A DNA stretch of 64,000 bases from Triangularia verruculosa. Taxonomy: Eukaryota > Ascomycota > Sordariomycetes > Sordariales > Podosporaceae. This document shows, piece after piece, positions 22,163 through 32,438 of this stretch. Position numbers and translations under genes: made by a program. Numbering within the stretch: the stretch's first letter is position 1; the number at the start of each line of letters is the position of its first letter. The stretch spans positions 46,840 to 110,839 of the forward strand of contig MU863995.1 of the NCBI GenBank assembly GCA_033296885.1, read 5' to 3'. Under the pieces are notes generated by a model that saw only the letters and a list, made by a program, of their open reading frames with translations, searched no databases and had not been told where the DNA came from.

Positions 22163-23991
22163 ATGGCGTCACAAGCAACCGTCCAGTCGCCGTCCACTTC
22201 TACCTCTACCGTCAGGGCTACCGATTCAGCACGGTTACTATCACCACCTCCACCACCAAGATCTTACTCACAGCCTCCACGGCCGTATCAGGAGTTGTTG
22301 TCCAGAATATGTGACGGTGGCATTGCGGCTGGGATTGCCCTGATGGCTCAGTTCTTAATGGCCGGGATCCAACTCGTGTTGAACATGAACAGCAATGTTG
22401 AATTTCCTCCGTCAGTGGTGGCAATGGCGGCGATATTTGGTCTGTTTTGTGCCTGCGGTTGTATCTTTCCAGGCACAGAGGAGTTTTACCAGAGCCGACT
22501 GAAGAGACCGGTGAGACCTTTCCTGCTGGCAGTTTAGTATCCCACAGCAGAAGGCTAACCAGGAACCACAAGGCCGATCTCCTGAACCGACACATGTCTA
22601 TTGGTTTCACGATCCCCTTCCTCATGATCTGCAACGGCTCGCTCAAAGATGGTTGGGTTATTGGGCCGATCATCGGTTGCTTTGGTAGGACATCCTGTAC
22701 TGCACGAAAGAGACCGAGACCGGAAAGACTAACCAGCGTAGTCCTCACCGGCCTCTTCAACACCATCCTCTCTTATGTGCTGGCTCTTCCACTTCAATGT
22801 CTTATGGTGCGCTGGGATTCGGGCAACTGGGATTCAGCCGACATCGAGACGGGGACATCAGCAACAAACCAACAGCAGAGACGAAACTCTAAAATACGTG
22901 CAGCAGTCGAATCAGTCTGCGAGTCGATGGACACAGATGACTTTTCCATGGCGGCTACCCCACCCAAGTCGCTTACCCCTGAGCCGGAAACCACATCGAC
23001 TCAGCCCACATCATGCTTGGTAACACTCAAGCTTTGGGCTTTGGCAAATCCTATGCTCCTTCTTACTTGGACCCTCACAGTCACAGTAGGAGTTCCCCTA
23101 CGACTTTGCCTTGCTCTAGACACGCCACTCTCAACCCTGCTCTTGTTCGCTCTTTGGCTATCAACCTTGGCCATCCAATCCGCCCTCAAAACCTCGCCCT
23201 ATCTCCGACCCTTCTTTCGAACACTCTTTTCCGGGCTTTTCAACGCCGTTCTCTGGACATCCCTCTGCATGACCGCCTACCTCCTGCTCGACGGCCACTT
23301 CTCCTCCCGCTCCCTCCAAGATATGCTCTCCACCCTCAAAACCGACCACCCCTTCTCCTCCGCTGTCCTCAAAAACCTTTCCGTCCCCATGACAGCCGGC
23401 GACGTCGCCCTCTCCATCCTCAACGCCGGCCTCGTCTCCTGGGGCCTCAAGCTCTACGAATACCGCCTCCAGCTCCTCTCCCGCGCCGGACTAACCGTCT
23501 TCACCGTCTCCTCCCTCCTCGCCCTAGGCAACGTCTCCTGTGGCCCCCTGCTAGCCCATCTCATCGGCGTCGCCCCCAACAACCGCGCCCTCTCTTTCGC
23601 CGCCCGGAGCGTCACCCTGGCGCTAGGCAACCCAGTTCTGGATACCCTCGGCGCGGACAAGTCCCTCAACGCAGCCATGGTGGTAGTCAGCGGGATATTA
23701 TTCCAGATGGGCCTCGGGTTCGGGATCGGTCGGTTCCTGGAGCGCCACCTCCTCATCAACATTAGCCTCGGGGGAAAACAAAACAGACAAAACGAAAACG
23801 ACCCAACAACCGTGGCCGCCGGCGTGACGGTGGGCATCAACGCCGCGGCGATGGGGACTGCCTACCTCTACGAAACCAAGAGCGATGCGGCGCCGTACTC
23901 TGCGCTTTCGATGATGGCGCTGGGGGTCATGACGGTGGTCTTCTCGACCATCGGGCCGCTCGTGCGGTGGGTGCTGCAGAGTGTTGCTTAA
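22163..23991 (+). CDS. LrgB-like multi-spanning membrane transporter
   Basis: Exons 22163-22510, 22573-22684 and 22742-23991, 569 aa. The protein has a Ser/Pro-rich cytosolic N terminus, then about 12 hydrophobic segments in two halves. The first half (GIALMAQFLMAGIQLVL, VVAMAAIFGLFCACGC, IGFTIPFLMICNGS) looks LrgA-like. The second half carries the LrgB-like pattern: SLLALGNVSCGPLLAHLIGV, SFAARSVTLALGNPVLDTLGAD, AMVVVSGILFQMGLGFGIG, and TVAAGVTVGINAAAMGTAYLYE. This LrgA-LrgB fusion layout is shared with the plant plastidial glycolate/glycerate transporter PLGG1; the substrate of fungal members is not known to me. The second intron (22685-22741) is 57 nt, a multiple of three, and has no stop, so retention would add 19 residues; the strong CTAACC branch favours splicing. 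The first in-frame ATG is used. Confidence 0.85.
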
Positions 23992-24929
23992 TTCTACAGA
24001 AAAACCTGGACAGAAAACAACAACAATATCTACTTGGCCGTCAACAAGGTTGGATATCATTCCTAACTTGGCACTTGAGATTAGGGAAGATGGGAGGAAA
24101 TAATACTACAACAATAACTACGACTACAACAGTTTACAACAACCAACTGGGAAAGCATGGATTGCTTCAAGGCTCCTGGCGAGTCAAAGCTTGCAAAAAC
24201 ATAAAAGTCACCATCTTCTTCATCTCGCGATATGGAAAAAGAAAAGCAAGCGGCGTATGACATGTGATGTGGATGCAGTTTTCTTTGCTTTTCTTCTGCT
24301 TTTTCAAGGAATATGTTCTCTGAGAGTGTGGGCGGCGTTGGCACAGCGTTCTTGGTTATATTATACCCCAATTGTGCAGTTTCTAGATTGGAACGGTTTC
24401 AGAGCTCCGACTCCCGTTGTGCGGTCTTTTGCTTTGTTTATTTGGTTTTCATCAGCCTCCTGGTGGCAGCATTGGCGCGGAGTTGTACTTGTCTATGTAT
24501 TTGGCAATCTTGGAGTGATAGCAATGAAGCATGCCAGAAAAGAGATTATTGTACCCAACTCTGGCTCTTGAAAGACGCTCTTGATTCTGATTTTGGATGG
24601 TGGTTGAAGCGTCTAATGCGCCAATAACGGCCAACACAACAATCACGACACCAGCAAACGGGAACCAGATCTGTAGCAGAGACTCGTATCAAATTCTATG
24701 GTTAATCGTATCTCCGTTGGCTGCTGAGACTGGACCTCAGATACCCTCTCAACTCTGTAACTCATGCTTTCCCCCTGGACCTCAGATACCCTCTCAATCC
24801 TGTAACTCATGCTTTCCTCCTGGTCCCATTCCTGTTGTGTCTCAAGCTTTGTTCCTACATTTACTCGAGTCTATGCACATCATCTGGTCAGTATCGATCC
24901 AAAGGGGGAAAAGAGAAATCAGATGAAGC
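23992..24929. other. Convergent intergenic region with a 45-bp tandem duplication
   Basis: About 0.9 kb between the 3' ends of the LrgB-like and Pin1 genes. Rich in CAA/ACA repeats near 24010-24140. Contains the 45-bp tandem duplication listed separately. No gene seen. Confidence 0.5.
24730..24819. repeat. 45-bp tandem duplication
   Basis: Two near-identical copies (24730-24774 and 24775-24819), each starting CTGGACCTCAGATACCCTCT and containing TGTAACTCATGCTTTCC. The copies differ at only a few bases. They lie downstream of the Pin1 stop codon, possibly in its 3' UTR. Confidence 0.85.
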
Positions 24930-25602
24930 TCACCTCTCAATCAAATGCAACCCGCTCGCCGTATCGACCACATCTGAGATTTCCCCGGGCCGCAGCGCAA
25001 AAGCAGCATCCTCAAACTCCTTCTGCATATCCCCGCGACCAAAGTAGCCCAAGTCGCCGCTCTTCCGCGCTGAGCTACAGTCTGATTCCGTCAGGGCCAG
25101 CTCTCCCAGGGTGATCTCCCCGCTCTTGATCTTTTGCTGGTGGGACTTGATGATCTCCATGGCTTCCTCCTTGGAGCGCGTGATTTCGGCCTATAGCAAC
25201 AGCCAACCGTCAGTCATGGGATTGTTCTTCGAAAATAATAGACCAATATGAACATACCTCGCGCCAGCTGGACGCTCTGCGACTATCCCTGTGCTTGACC
25301 AGCAAATGCGCGGCCCTGATCGTACCGGACTGCGGGTCGCTAGCCGGCACGAGTCCCTTGGCAGAGTGGTAGGTCGCCATGTAGATCTTGAGCTTCTCCG
25401 TGTCGGTGCCGGAAGGAGGCTCCCACCGCGAGGTGCGGTCCTGGGAGTTGAAGTAGTATGGCAGGTTCTTGGAATTGGAGTGGCGGACCTCCCAGTGAGG
25501 GGGCAGGCCAGTTTCCCGAGACTACATTGGGACGCCATGGTCAGTTTCAAGCCACGAAAGTCAAGAGATGGGTGTGGCTATTGCAAAACATACGCCATTC
25601 AT
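24930..25602 (-). CDS. ESS1: Pin1/Ess1-type peptidyl-prolyl isomerase (WW + rotamase)
   Basis: Exons 25602-25594, 25521-25258 and 25190-24930, 177 aa. Residues about 5-42 form a WW domain (LPPHWEVRHSNSKNLPYYF, then SRWEPP; both Trp present). After a short linker the parvulin domain follows: IRAAHLLVKHRDSRRASSWRE with the phosphate-binding Lys/Arg patch, a Cys-Ser-Ser in LALTESDCSSARKSGDLG, and FGRGDMQKEFEDAAFALRPGE ending with SGLHLIER. The family isomerises phospho-Ser/Thr-Pro bonds, for example in the RNA polymerase II C-terminal domain; it is nuclear. The first exon codes only three residues (MNG) before a 72-nt intron; this is the only start I can join in frame to the WW domain. It is divergent from the RPB9-like gene, also a polymerase II component. 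Confidence 0.93.
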
Positions 25603-26787
25603 GATGGTTGCTTGTTATTGTGCGGATGTTGGCGAACAGCAACAAGGCTACGACGAGACGCTGGCTGGCAAGTTGAACTGGCGGGATTGGAGGGGTAACG
25701 GCTGTGGGCCCCTTTTAAACGGTTGGGTCGGGATGGATAAGGTACCTAGACAAGCTGATGGCCCAAATGCTACCAAAAATGAAGCAGTGTATAATGGCTC
25801 CTAGAAAAACAGAGTGAGGAGATGACGTGCTGCAGAATCAAGTCAGGGTCGAGGGAAAGCTTGGGATAGGACGGGGAGGGTTGCACTGAGGGGGCCAAGC
25901 GCGCAATGGAAACATTTGGATGCATTGCGGAGTGCAGCAGCCATGGACCGGGCGGGACACCACCCCGCTCCCTCGGAGTACCTCACAGGGCAGCTCCGCA
26001 TGGGACCATCACCTGGGCTGCTTCCCTTATCCCAAGGTGTGCCACCCACTCTATGTACCGGGGATCACGAGGGAACCATCTGATGCTGGTCTTCCAGGTT
26101 GGCTGTCCCGGGACGGCAAGTGATGGATGTGACGTGACGCAGGTTGTTATTACACACACATAATATAGCAAGATTTGATCATGGCATGGATCGGAGAGAA
26201 GGCTCGAGCTGTGAGTTGTCAGTGCCTGACCCGAATAACACCAGGCCAAGTGGGTTTCCCCAGTTGGCGGTCGAACCTTGGGCGTCGCAGGCGGGCAGTC
26301 AACCAGAAGGGGCAGGGCATCCTACCTTAGTCACCTAGCCGGAAATGGCAAGGCGCGTGCTCTCCAAGGTGTTGCTCTGGTGGCGCGCCGTCCGCAGTGC
26401 CTGCGTTTTGTGCCTCTCACCACCAGCTTTCACTCATGACCCTGAACCCCCCAATCCATAGGTAGAAAATACATCTTCAACAGACTCCCTTTTCCTTTTC
26501 CTTTTCCTTTCTCTCCACACAAAATCTTCTGCAGCAGGTAAAATTCACTTTACTTTCTGTATCTTCTGTTAGGCTCTCACCTGGAAGCACGTGCTTGGAC
26601 CATCTAGCAGCCTGTTCTCTTTGGTATTCAAAAAGACAACGACCAACACCTAAACAGACTGCCACTTTTCCGCCCGACCAACACTTACTCCGTACCACCA
26701 CATCATTTCCACCACCAAGAAAAAGGCTTCCCTGCCTACCCTCAACTTCCATCCACTACACAACACCACACAACACAACATTCAACA
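25603..26787. other. Divergent promoter region of the Pin1 and RPB9-like genes
   Basis: About 1.2 kb with no gene seen. The 26480-26780 stretch is pyrimidine-rich (TTTTCC repeats, then many CAACA/ACACAAC strings) and looks like the leader of the RPB9-like transcript. Confidence 0.5.
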
Positions 26788-27435
26788 ATGGCTTCATCAC
26801 CAGCCCCTTCGGCTTCAGGCGACCAGTCGCAGCTTCAAGGCCAGAAGCCGCTCGAGCAGATCACATTCCGTTTCTGCTCCGAGTGCAGCAACATGCTCTA
26901 CCCAAAGGAGGATGAGGCCGATCGCAAGCTGATGTTTACGTGCCGCACATGCAATTTTTCCGAGGAAGCCACGTCGTCGTGCATCTTCCGCAATGTCCTC
27001 AACAACGCCGCCGGCGAGACGGCCGGCGTGACTCAGGACGTCGGCTCTGATCCTACGGTGGGTGAATCTTCTGTTGCCCCTCATCATGCTAGCCTGTCTG
27101 AACACCGGAACTCGGATCACTGCGCGTTTGTCTGCTGCCTGACCTGCGGTCGCATGATCTCGTGCGAGATTTGCGAAGATCGGCTCGCCGTTCTTCCCGC
27201 CGACGCCCCCAACCCCGACTTCGCCGTGCCGCTCAACAACTTTTCGCAACTCGACCAGGGCGACGCCGACGTTTGCGCTTGGCAGGACGACCATGGCGAC
27301 CTTGCCAACTTCATGGCCCGGAGCGAACATTATTTTGGAGACTTGATGGACGAGAACGAGGAGGAAGCCATGGGGTTCGAGCCCGAGAACAACAGCATGT
27401 CACAATACGCGCTGGCTCAAAGCGCCGTCGCGTAA
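26788..27435 (+). CDS. RPB9: RPB9-like RNA polymerase II subunit with atypical C-terminal half
   Basis: Intronless as read, 215 aa. Residues about 25-95 are a clear RPB9 N-terminal part: FRFCSECSNMLYPKEDEADRK and FTCRTCNFSEEA give the first zinc ribbon (CxxC..CxxC), followed by RNVLNNAAGETAGVTQDVGSDPT. The family is about 110-125 aa and should now show a second, TFIIS-like ribbon with a CPxCG..FFQSQ..FYVC..CGH pattern. It does not. The frame instead continues through CAFVCCLTCGRMISCEICED, then an acidic tail (YFGDLMDENEEEAMGFEPENN). A donor-like GTGGGT follows the codon for T in DPT, but I found no downstream exon that restores the ribbon. RPB9 supports transcription fidelity and start-site choice. 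Start chosen as the first ATG. The N-terminal identity is sure; the 3' structure is doubtful. Confidence 0.75.
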   Translation: MASSPAPSASGDQSQLQGQKPLEQITFRFCSECSNMLYPKEDEADRKLMFTCRTCNFSEEATSSCIFRNVLNNAAGETAGVTQDVGSDPTVGESSVAPHHASLSEHRNSDHCAFVCCLTCGRMISCEICEDRLAVLPADAPNPDFAVPLNNFSQLDQGDADVCAWQDDHGDLANFMARSEHYFGDLMDENEEEAMGFEPENNSMSQYALAQSAVA

Positions 27436-28279
27436 TCGCGACAGCCTCGTTCGGCACACCAAACTTGACACGACGACTACGATGACGACATGATTCTGAT
27501 GTACAAATGTATACAATCCCTGACAAAGACGGCGTTCTTTCTTCATTCCGGCGGCACACACAATGATTCCTTTTTCCTCGACGACCATATCCCGCAAGGC
27601 ATACACAGTTAGACCGCGGGTTGGAGTTCCGGTGGTTATTTGGTTCAGGGCGAAGGAGGGCGCAGGATTTTCGCGTTACCTGTATTTGGGTCAGTGGCTG
27701 ACGGGGTTTCTACTCTAGCTGCCCAGAGAACAGCACACTTGCCCCTCTTGCAATCATCAAGAGGCTGTCTTCTTTCAGTCTCAGCAGCGAAATGCTGAAA
27801 CGGGAATGGTAAAGAGCCCCAGACTTGACATCCTCTACGTCCTCTAGTTGCTAACCGCTCTTAGAAACTCTTTTATGTGTGCTGTTACTGCGGTAACATT
27901 TACCAATGAGTTTGGCTGCTCGTCGGTATCCCCGGTTTAATGGCGATTTGGGAAGGATTTCTGTGGACTTGTCGCATAAAACTGTATATCAGCGGACAAG
28001 GGAACATTTGCATATCACGGCGTTTGGCGAGATTGCTATAGGAGGGAGATGTTTATTCTTGGGACAAAACTTGGCTTTGAGGATCAATTTGTTTTTACTG
28101 GGCCGTGTATCAGTGGGTTGAGTATTTTGACTGTATTGAAGTGAAGTTGTACAAGTAGTCTACACGACGCCGTATAACGCCGTTCTGATGCCAACCCCCT
28201 GTAGCACCATAATATGATACACCCTGGTGAACCCTTCTGTCATTTGAATTTTTACGTTTTTATTGTCGTTGGTGTTGAT
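27436..28279. other. Convergent intergenic region
   Basis: 844 bp between the RPB9-like stop and the end of the mitochondrial uL14 gene. I searched it for a missing second zinc ribbon of RPB9 in all plus frames and found none. No gene recognised. Confidence 0.5.
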
Positions 28280-28788
28280 TTATGCCTGCGAAGGGGCCAT
28301 GCTCAGAATTCTGCTCCACTTCTTCTTGCGCAGCTCCATGCCCACGACGCCGTTGATACGAGATCCAATGGGATCTCCAGACTTGTTGATGAGAACGCAA
28401 GCGTTGTCTTCGAACTTGATGCAGCTTCCGTCCCTGCGGGTGACCTTTTGCCTCGTCCGCACCACCACGGCATGCCTGATATCACCACGCTTGACTTTGG
28501 CACCTGACGCAGCGGCCATGCCGGCAGCTCCCGCATCTCTTTGCTTCTGCACCACCACCACGATCCGGTCGCCTGTACTCGTTAGATCGGTGATCATGTT
28601 GGGGGGTTTTGAAAGGAAGTCGTCGTACCGATCGAGGCGTGCCGTTTCTGGCCGATGACCATGGCACACTCAACAATGGCAGCGCCAGAGTTGTCGATGC
28701 AATTCAGCATGCTCTGCCACACAAAGTCAGCTTCCATTCTGTTTTTTTATTAAGAGTGTAAGGCGTAGAATACCTTTAATTGAATCAT
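28280..28788 (-). CDS. MRPL38: Mitochondrial large-subunit ribosomal protein uL14m
   Basis: Exons 28788-28774, 28713-28629 and 28572-28280, 130 aa. The sequence MIQLKSMLNCIDNSGAAIV, then GDRIVVVVQKQRD, KVKRGDIRHAVVVRT, FEDNACVLINKSGDPIGSRI and NGVVGMELRKKKWSRILSMA is the universal L14 fold. The N terminus lacks extra residues beyond the L14 core, as in other fungal mitochondrial forms, and the length is about 5-10 residues above the bacterial protein. It binds 23S-type rRNA near the subunit interface of the mitochondrial ribosome. The first exon is only 15 nt; introns are 60 and 56 nt with good ends. It is divergent from SET9, so the two starts share the upstream region 28789-29711. Confidence 0.93.
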
Positions 28789-29711
28789 CTTGTCGTCTGA
28801 CGGTCCAACCGTGACCAAGTGGTGTCGTTGCTGATCGTGAAGCTCCCGAATGGGCGACCAATTGCCATGCGGCGATGTCCTGGCTGTGGAAAATTGTTTG
28901 TGCCGACCCGAGGGGCACAAGGCTGCGCTTAGGTAAGTCAGCGCCAGCGTGCTGATCTCGAAGCCTTGCCCAACCAGGATCCGTCCTGCAAGCTCTTTAG
29001 CTTGTACCGATGTACTGGCGGATGTGGAACCAGCCAAGACATGAACTGGCCAATAATGAGCTCAGCGCATTCACTCGCGACAGGGATTAGCTTGTTGGCA
29101 CGCGCTGTCCCCGCCAGATTCCGCCAGATTTGGTGGTCAACTCGCCTGGCCCCCTCAATTTCCCTGGCAACGAGACAGCAACGAGACGGCAACAGAGGAT
29201 CCTCTCGCTCCCGTCTCGCCATCCTCTCTCCCCTTTTTCCGTCTGACCTTTTCCCCTTACCTCATGCACAGCTGCAGCTTTCGGGTCAAGTGCAGCTGCA
29301 GTAATACGGTCCAGCCAGTCTTTTTCATCTTATGACGACAACCTAACTGGCATTGGCATGTCAATTGCAGCTGGAGGCTGAGCCCAAGGTTTGCATCTGT
29401 CTCACCTCCCACACGTCCCATTGTCGGCCCAGCCGCTGCACGTCGGCCCTGCCCCCTTCCTTCCTACAAAGGAACCTAAAAAAGCCATTATTGGCACTTG
29501 CGCCGACCCCATCTGGTCGCATGAAGGAAGTCAAGTCTCGCATCAAAGCTTGACCCCCTTCGTCCACTCCTTCTTTCTTCTCCGACACCCGATTCGACCT
29601 CTTGTTTGCGTCACTCGACATCTACACTTCTTACTCCGTCCATCCTCTCAACTCTCCAATTCTCACCAAACCATTGCGCACCCGACTGTCACTTCATATC
29701 CCGACCACAAA
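28789..29711. other. Divergent promoter region of uL14m and SET9
   Basis: About 0.9 kb with no gene seen. The last 250 bases before SET9 are C/T-rich with many TCTCACC/TTCTTCT strings, as expected of a fungal leader. Confidence 0.5.
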
Positions 29712-31757
29712 ATGCCGCCCCGGACTCTGGCCCCGGGAAAGAAGAAGCTCACGCTTGCACAACTGGCCGCGTACGATGACATTTTGACCGATGCCTTGAT
29801 CGACCGCACCTATTACTGGACCACCATCCCCAAGAATCGCACATCATACCACCCTTCAAGAGGCGTCAGAGAGGAAGAGATTGCAAAGCTTATCCAGACA
29901 CACCTCATCATCAACTCAGATCTCAAGACAGCGGAAGAGAAGCTGCTTGCCACCGACGGCCTCGGACGATTTTACAATGGCCTCAAGACCCCCAAAGAGA
30001 AGGACGACTTCAAGGCGCACATGCGGCGCTACATGTCGACTTACCTCCCAGACTGCCCGTTCGAAGTCAATGCGACCAACCGCTACACCATTGTCACATA
30101 TGAGGCGAGCATCACAGCCCGGCGCTTCATCAGGAGGAATGAGACCATCAAATACCTGGCGGGAATTCAGGTGACAATTACCCCCGAGGAGGAGGCGGAT
30201 ATGGCGTCGCGCAAGAAGGACTTTAGTCTTGTGGTCAGCAGCAGGAGCAAATCAACCAGTCTCTTCATGGGGCCTGCCCGGTTTGCCAATCATGACTGCG
30301 ACGCGAATGCCCGGCTCGTTACTTGCGGCCAGGCAGGGATTGAGATTATCGCATGCAGGGACATTGGCGTGGGCGACGAGATCACGGTCAGCTATAGCGA
30401 GAGTTACTTTGGAGAGGACAACTGTGAGTGTCTGTGCCAGACGTGCGAGGCAAGACAGGTCAATGGCTGGCAACAAGAGGAGGGGAGCGCTTCGGTCAAG
30501 AGGAGCATTGAGGACGATTTGACGGCCGCACAGGGCTACTCGTTCAGAAGGAGGCTGAGAGATGAGAGCGTGGCAGGATCAGGCTCTCGTACTCCGTCCG
30601 TTACTCCGGGCATCCGCCCCAGGGTTCTCAAAAAGCGGGGGAGCCAGATGGTTCTATGTGACAGGCAGTCAACGGTTGAATCCACAGATCCGGAGTGTTC
30701 AGAGGTTTCTGGCCATGTCCGCAAAAGAGATGCGGCAGCGCTCGGCACCCCGCCCATCACCCCGGCTAAGCGACTCAAAACTATGCATTTTGACCTACCG
30801 TCTACAACCATTGGATCGCCGATTTCCAGAGGGAGCTCGGAATCAGAACTCTCGCGCAGCCCACTTTCGTCGGAAGCTGGCAGTGCAATTCTCACTGATG
30901 CCACGACGCCTGCGTCGGACTCGGCTGATGGGCTCGTTCTTTCACCTGATCCAACACCCATCAAGCAGGTGATTGAGATCCTCAAGAGCGAGCAGTCTGG
31001 GGCCGAGGCTGGCAATGTCGAGCAGCTTCCGGAAGCCATCTCTCCGCTACCTCAGAGGACTTACGACTTTTCAGCGATTCTGCCCACGACTGAGATTACG
31101 CCTCCTGCCGAAGAGCTGGCCGATAATACGGAAACAGCGGGAGCCACATCTACAGCCGAGGCGGTAGTCCCAGTGCCACCTTCTAACGATGCAGCCGCCC
31201 CAACGACGCCGGTAGCCAAGGGGAAAGCTTCCAAGAAGAAGGGTCAGGCTGCTCGACAAGCATCGCCACCCCTGGTGCAGAAACGCCGCGTGCCAGGAGA
31301 CTACACGCTGACACCCTTGCTCCTTTCGGAGCCTGAGACAGCGTGGATTCACTGTACCAATTGCAACACAGCATTTGTTCAAAAAGACGCCTACTTTACC
31401 AGAGCCAACTGCCCCCGATGCGAGCGCCACTCGAAGCTTTACGGCTACATCTGGCCCAAGACACAGCCAGCCGGCAAGAACGACAAGGAGGAACGCATTC
31501 TGGACCACAGACTCATCAACCGTTTCTTGGACCCAGAGGACGAGGCGAGGGCGCGGGGCAAGAAACACTGGCGCGCAGGCTCACAGAGGGAATCCACGAT
31601 GGATACCGAAGGGGGCAATTTCCAGCGCCGGGGTAGAACCAGGGTCAGGGGGAGTCTGGTTCCAAAGGTGGAAATGTCAGAGAACACTGCTCTCGATGGA
31701 GTTCGGCGTAGTGGCCGGGTTCGTCGTGCGAGCGCAAAAGTCATTGGGGACGCATGA
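29712..31757 (+). CDS. SET9: SET9 histone H4 lysine-20 methyltransferase (Suv4-20 type)
   Basis: Intronless, 681 aa. The N terminus (KLTLAQLAAYDDILTDALIDRTYYWTTI) and the region YNGLKTPKEKDDFKAHMRRYM are typical of fungal SET9. The SET domain covers about residues 120-250: NRYTIVTYEASITARRFI, IKYLAGIQV, the core motif GPARFANHDCDANARLV, and GDEITVSYSESYFGEDNCEC, followed at once by the post-SET Cys cluster (CECLCQTC). The enzyme methylates histone H4 at Lys20 in the nucleus. The C-terminal half is Ser/Thr/Pro-rich and disordered, with a second Cys set near residue 545-575 (CTNCNTAFVQK, CPRCERH) that looks like a zinc ribbon. The ATG at 29712 is preceded by a pyrimidine-rich leader; the upstream open frame is not protein-like. 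Confidence 0.93.
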   Translation: MPPRTLAPGKKKLTLAQLAAYDDILTDALIDRTYYWTTIPKNRTSYHPSRGVREEEIAKLIQTHLIINSDLKTAEEKLLATDGLGRFYNGLKTPKEKDDFKAHMRRYMSTYLPDCPFEVNATNRYTIVTYEASITARRFIRRNETIKYLAGIQVTITPEEEADMASRKKDFSLVVSSRSKSTSLFMGPARFANHDCDANARLVTCGQAGIEIIACRDIGVGDEITVSYSESYFGEDNCECLCQTCEARQVNGWQQEEGSASVKRSIEDDLTAAQGYSFRRRLRDESVAGSGSRTPSVTPGIRPRVLKKRGSQMVLCDRQSTVESTDPECSEVSGHVRKRDAAALGTPPITPAKRLKTMHFDLPSTTIGSPISRGSSESELSRSPLSSEAGSAILTDATTPASDSADGLVLSPDPTPIKQVIEILKSEQSGAEAGNVEQLPEAISPLPQRTYDFSAILPTTEITPPAEELADNTETAGATSTAEAVVPVPPSNDAAAPTTPVAKGKASKKKGQAARQASPPLVQKRRVPGDYTLTPLLLSEPETAWIHCTNCNTAFVQKDAYFTRANCPRCERHSKLYGYIWPKTQPAGKNDKEERILDHRLINRFLDPEDEARARGKKHWRAGSQRESTMDTEGGNFQRRGRTRVRGSLVPKVEMSENTALDGVRRSGRVRRASAKVIGDA

Positions 31758-32438
31758 AGGAAGAGACGGGGTGTCAAAGCGGATGGATCATGATTTGGTG
31801 TTTAACGGGACTCTGTATATTGGGCGATGGGTTTAGCGGTTATATAATGCTTTCATTTTGCTTGTTGTTGCGGGTGAGGCTGGGGATCTTGGTATTTTAA
31901 TTGTTTTGCTTTGTTACCAACGAACAAGAGATCATTCGACACTTCTTAAGAAAGACTTTGTACACTCTGGTGATGATCTATTGATCTGCCCCTGAAACCA
32001 TCTGAAAACGCTCGAGCCACCCACACCATCAAGGTGCTTGTGGGTGGGTGGGCGGTCCAAGCTCCTATTGTTCCCCTGAAAGCAGCTCCTTCCTTTGTTT
32101 GTCTCTTGGGCAACCAATGCAGGCAGGAGCTCCACAGCTCTGCGGTCGGCTGAAAAGAGCTTCCTTCCTTCTGCTCGCCAGCCTTCCTCTCTTTTTGCGA
32201 CACGGCGGCGCATCATCCCTCTGACAGCCGTCAACCCCACCGGTGGAGATATTTCCCATCAATCAATTCTTCGTCACGCTCATTCTTATCGGCGCATCAT
32301 CGGCGCGCCCGTTTTCATTCATACTAAATCGCAACGGTTCTCGGGTCCAAAAGAACCAATCGCGCCAGTCAATTCCACATCTATTCCTTATTTGCGCCGA
32401 CCAATTGACTCTAATTTCGATATCATCAAACCGACACA
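31758..32438. other. Intergenic, SET9 3' end and upstream of the BTB gene
   Basis: 681 bp. No gene seen; the right part is a pyrimidine-rich leader. Confidence 0.5.
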
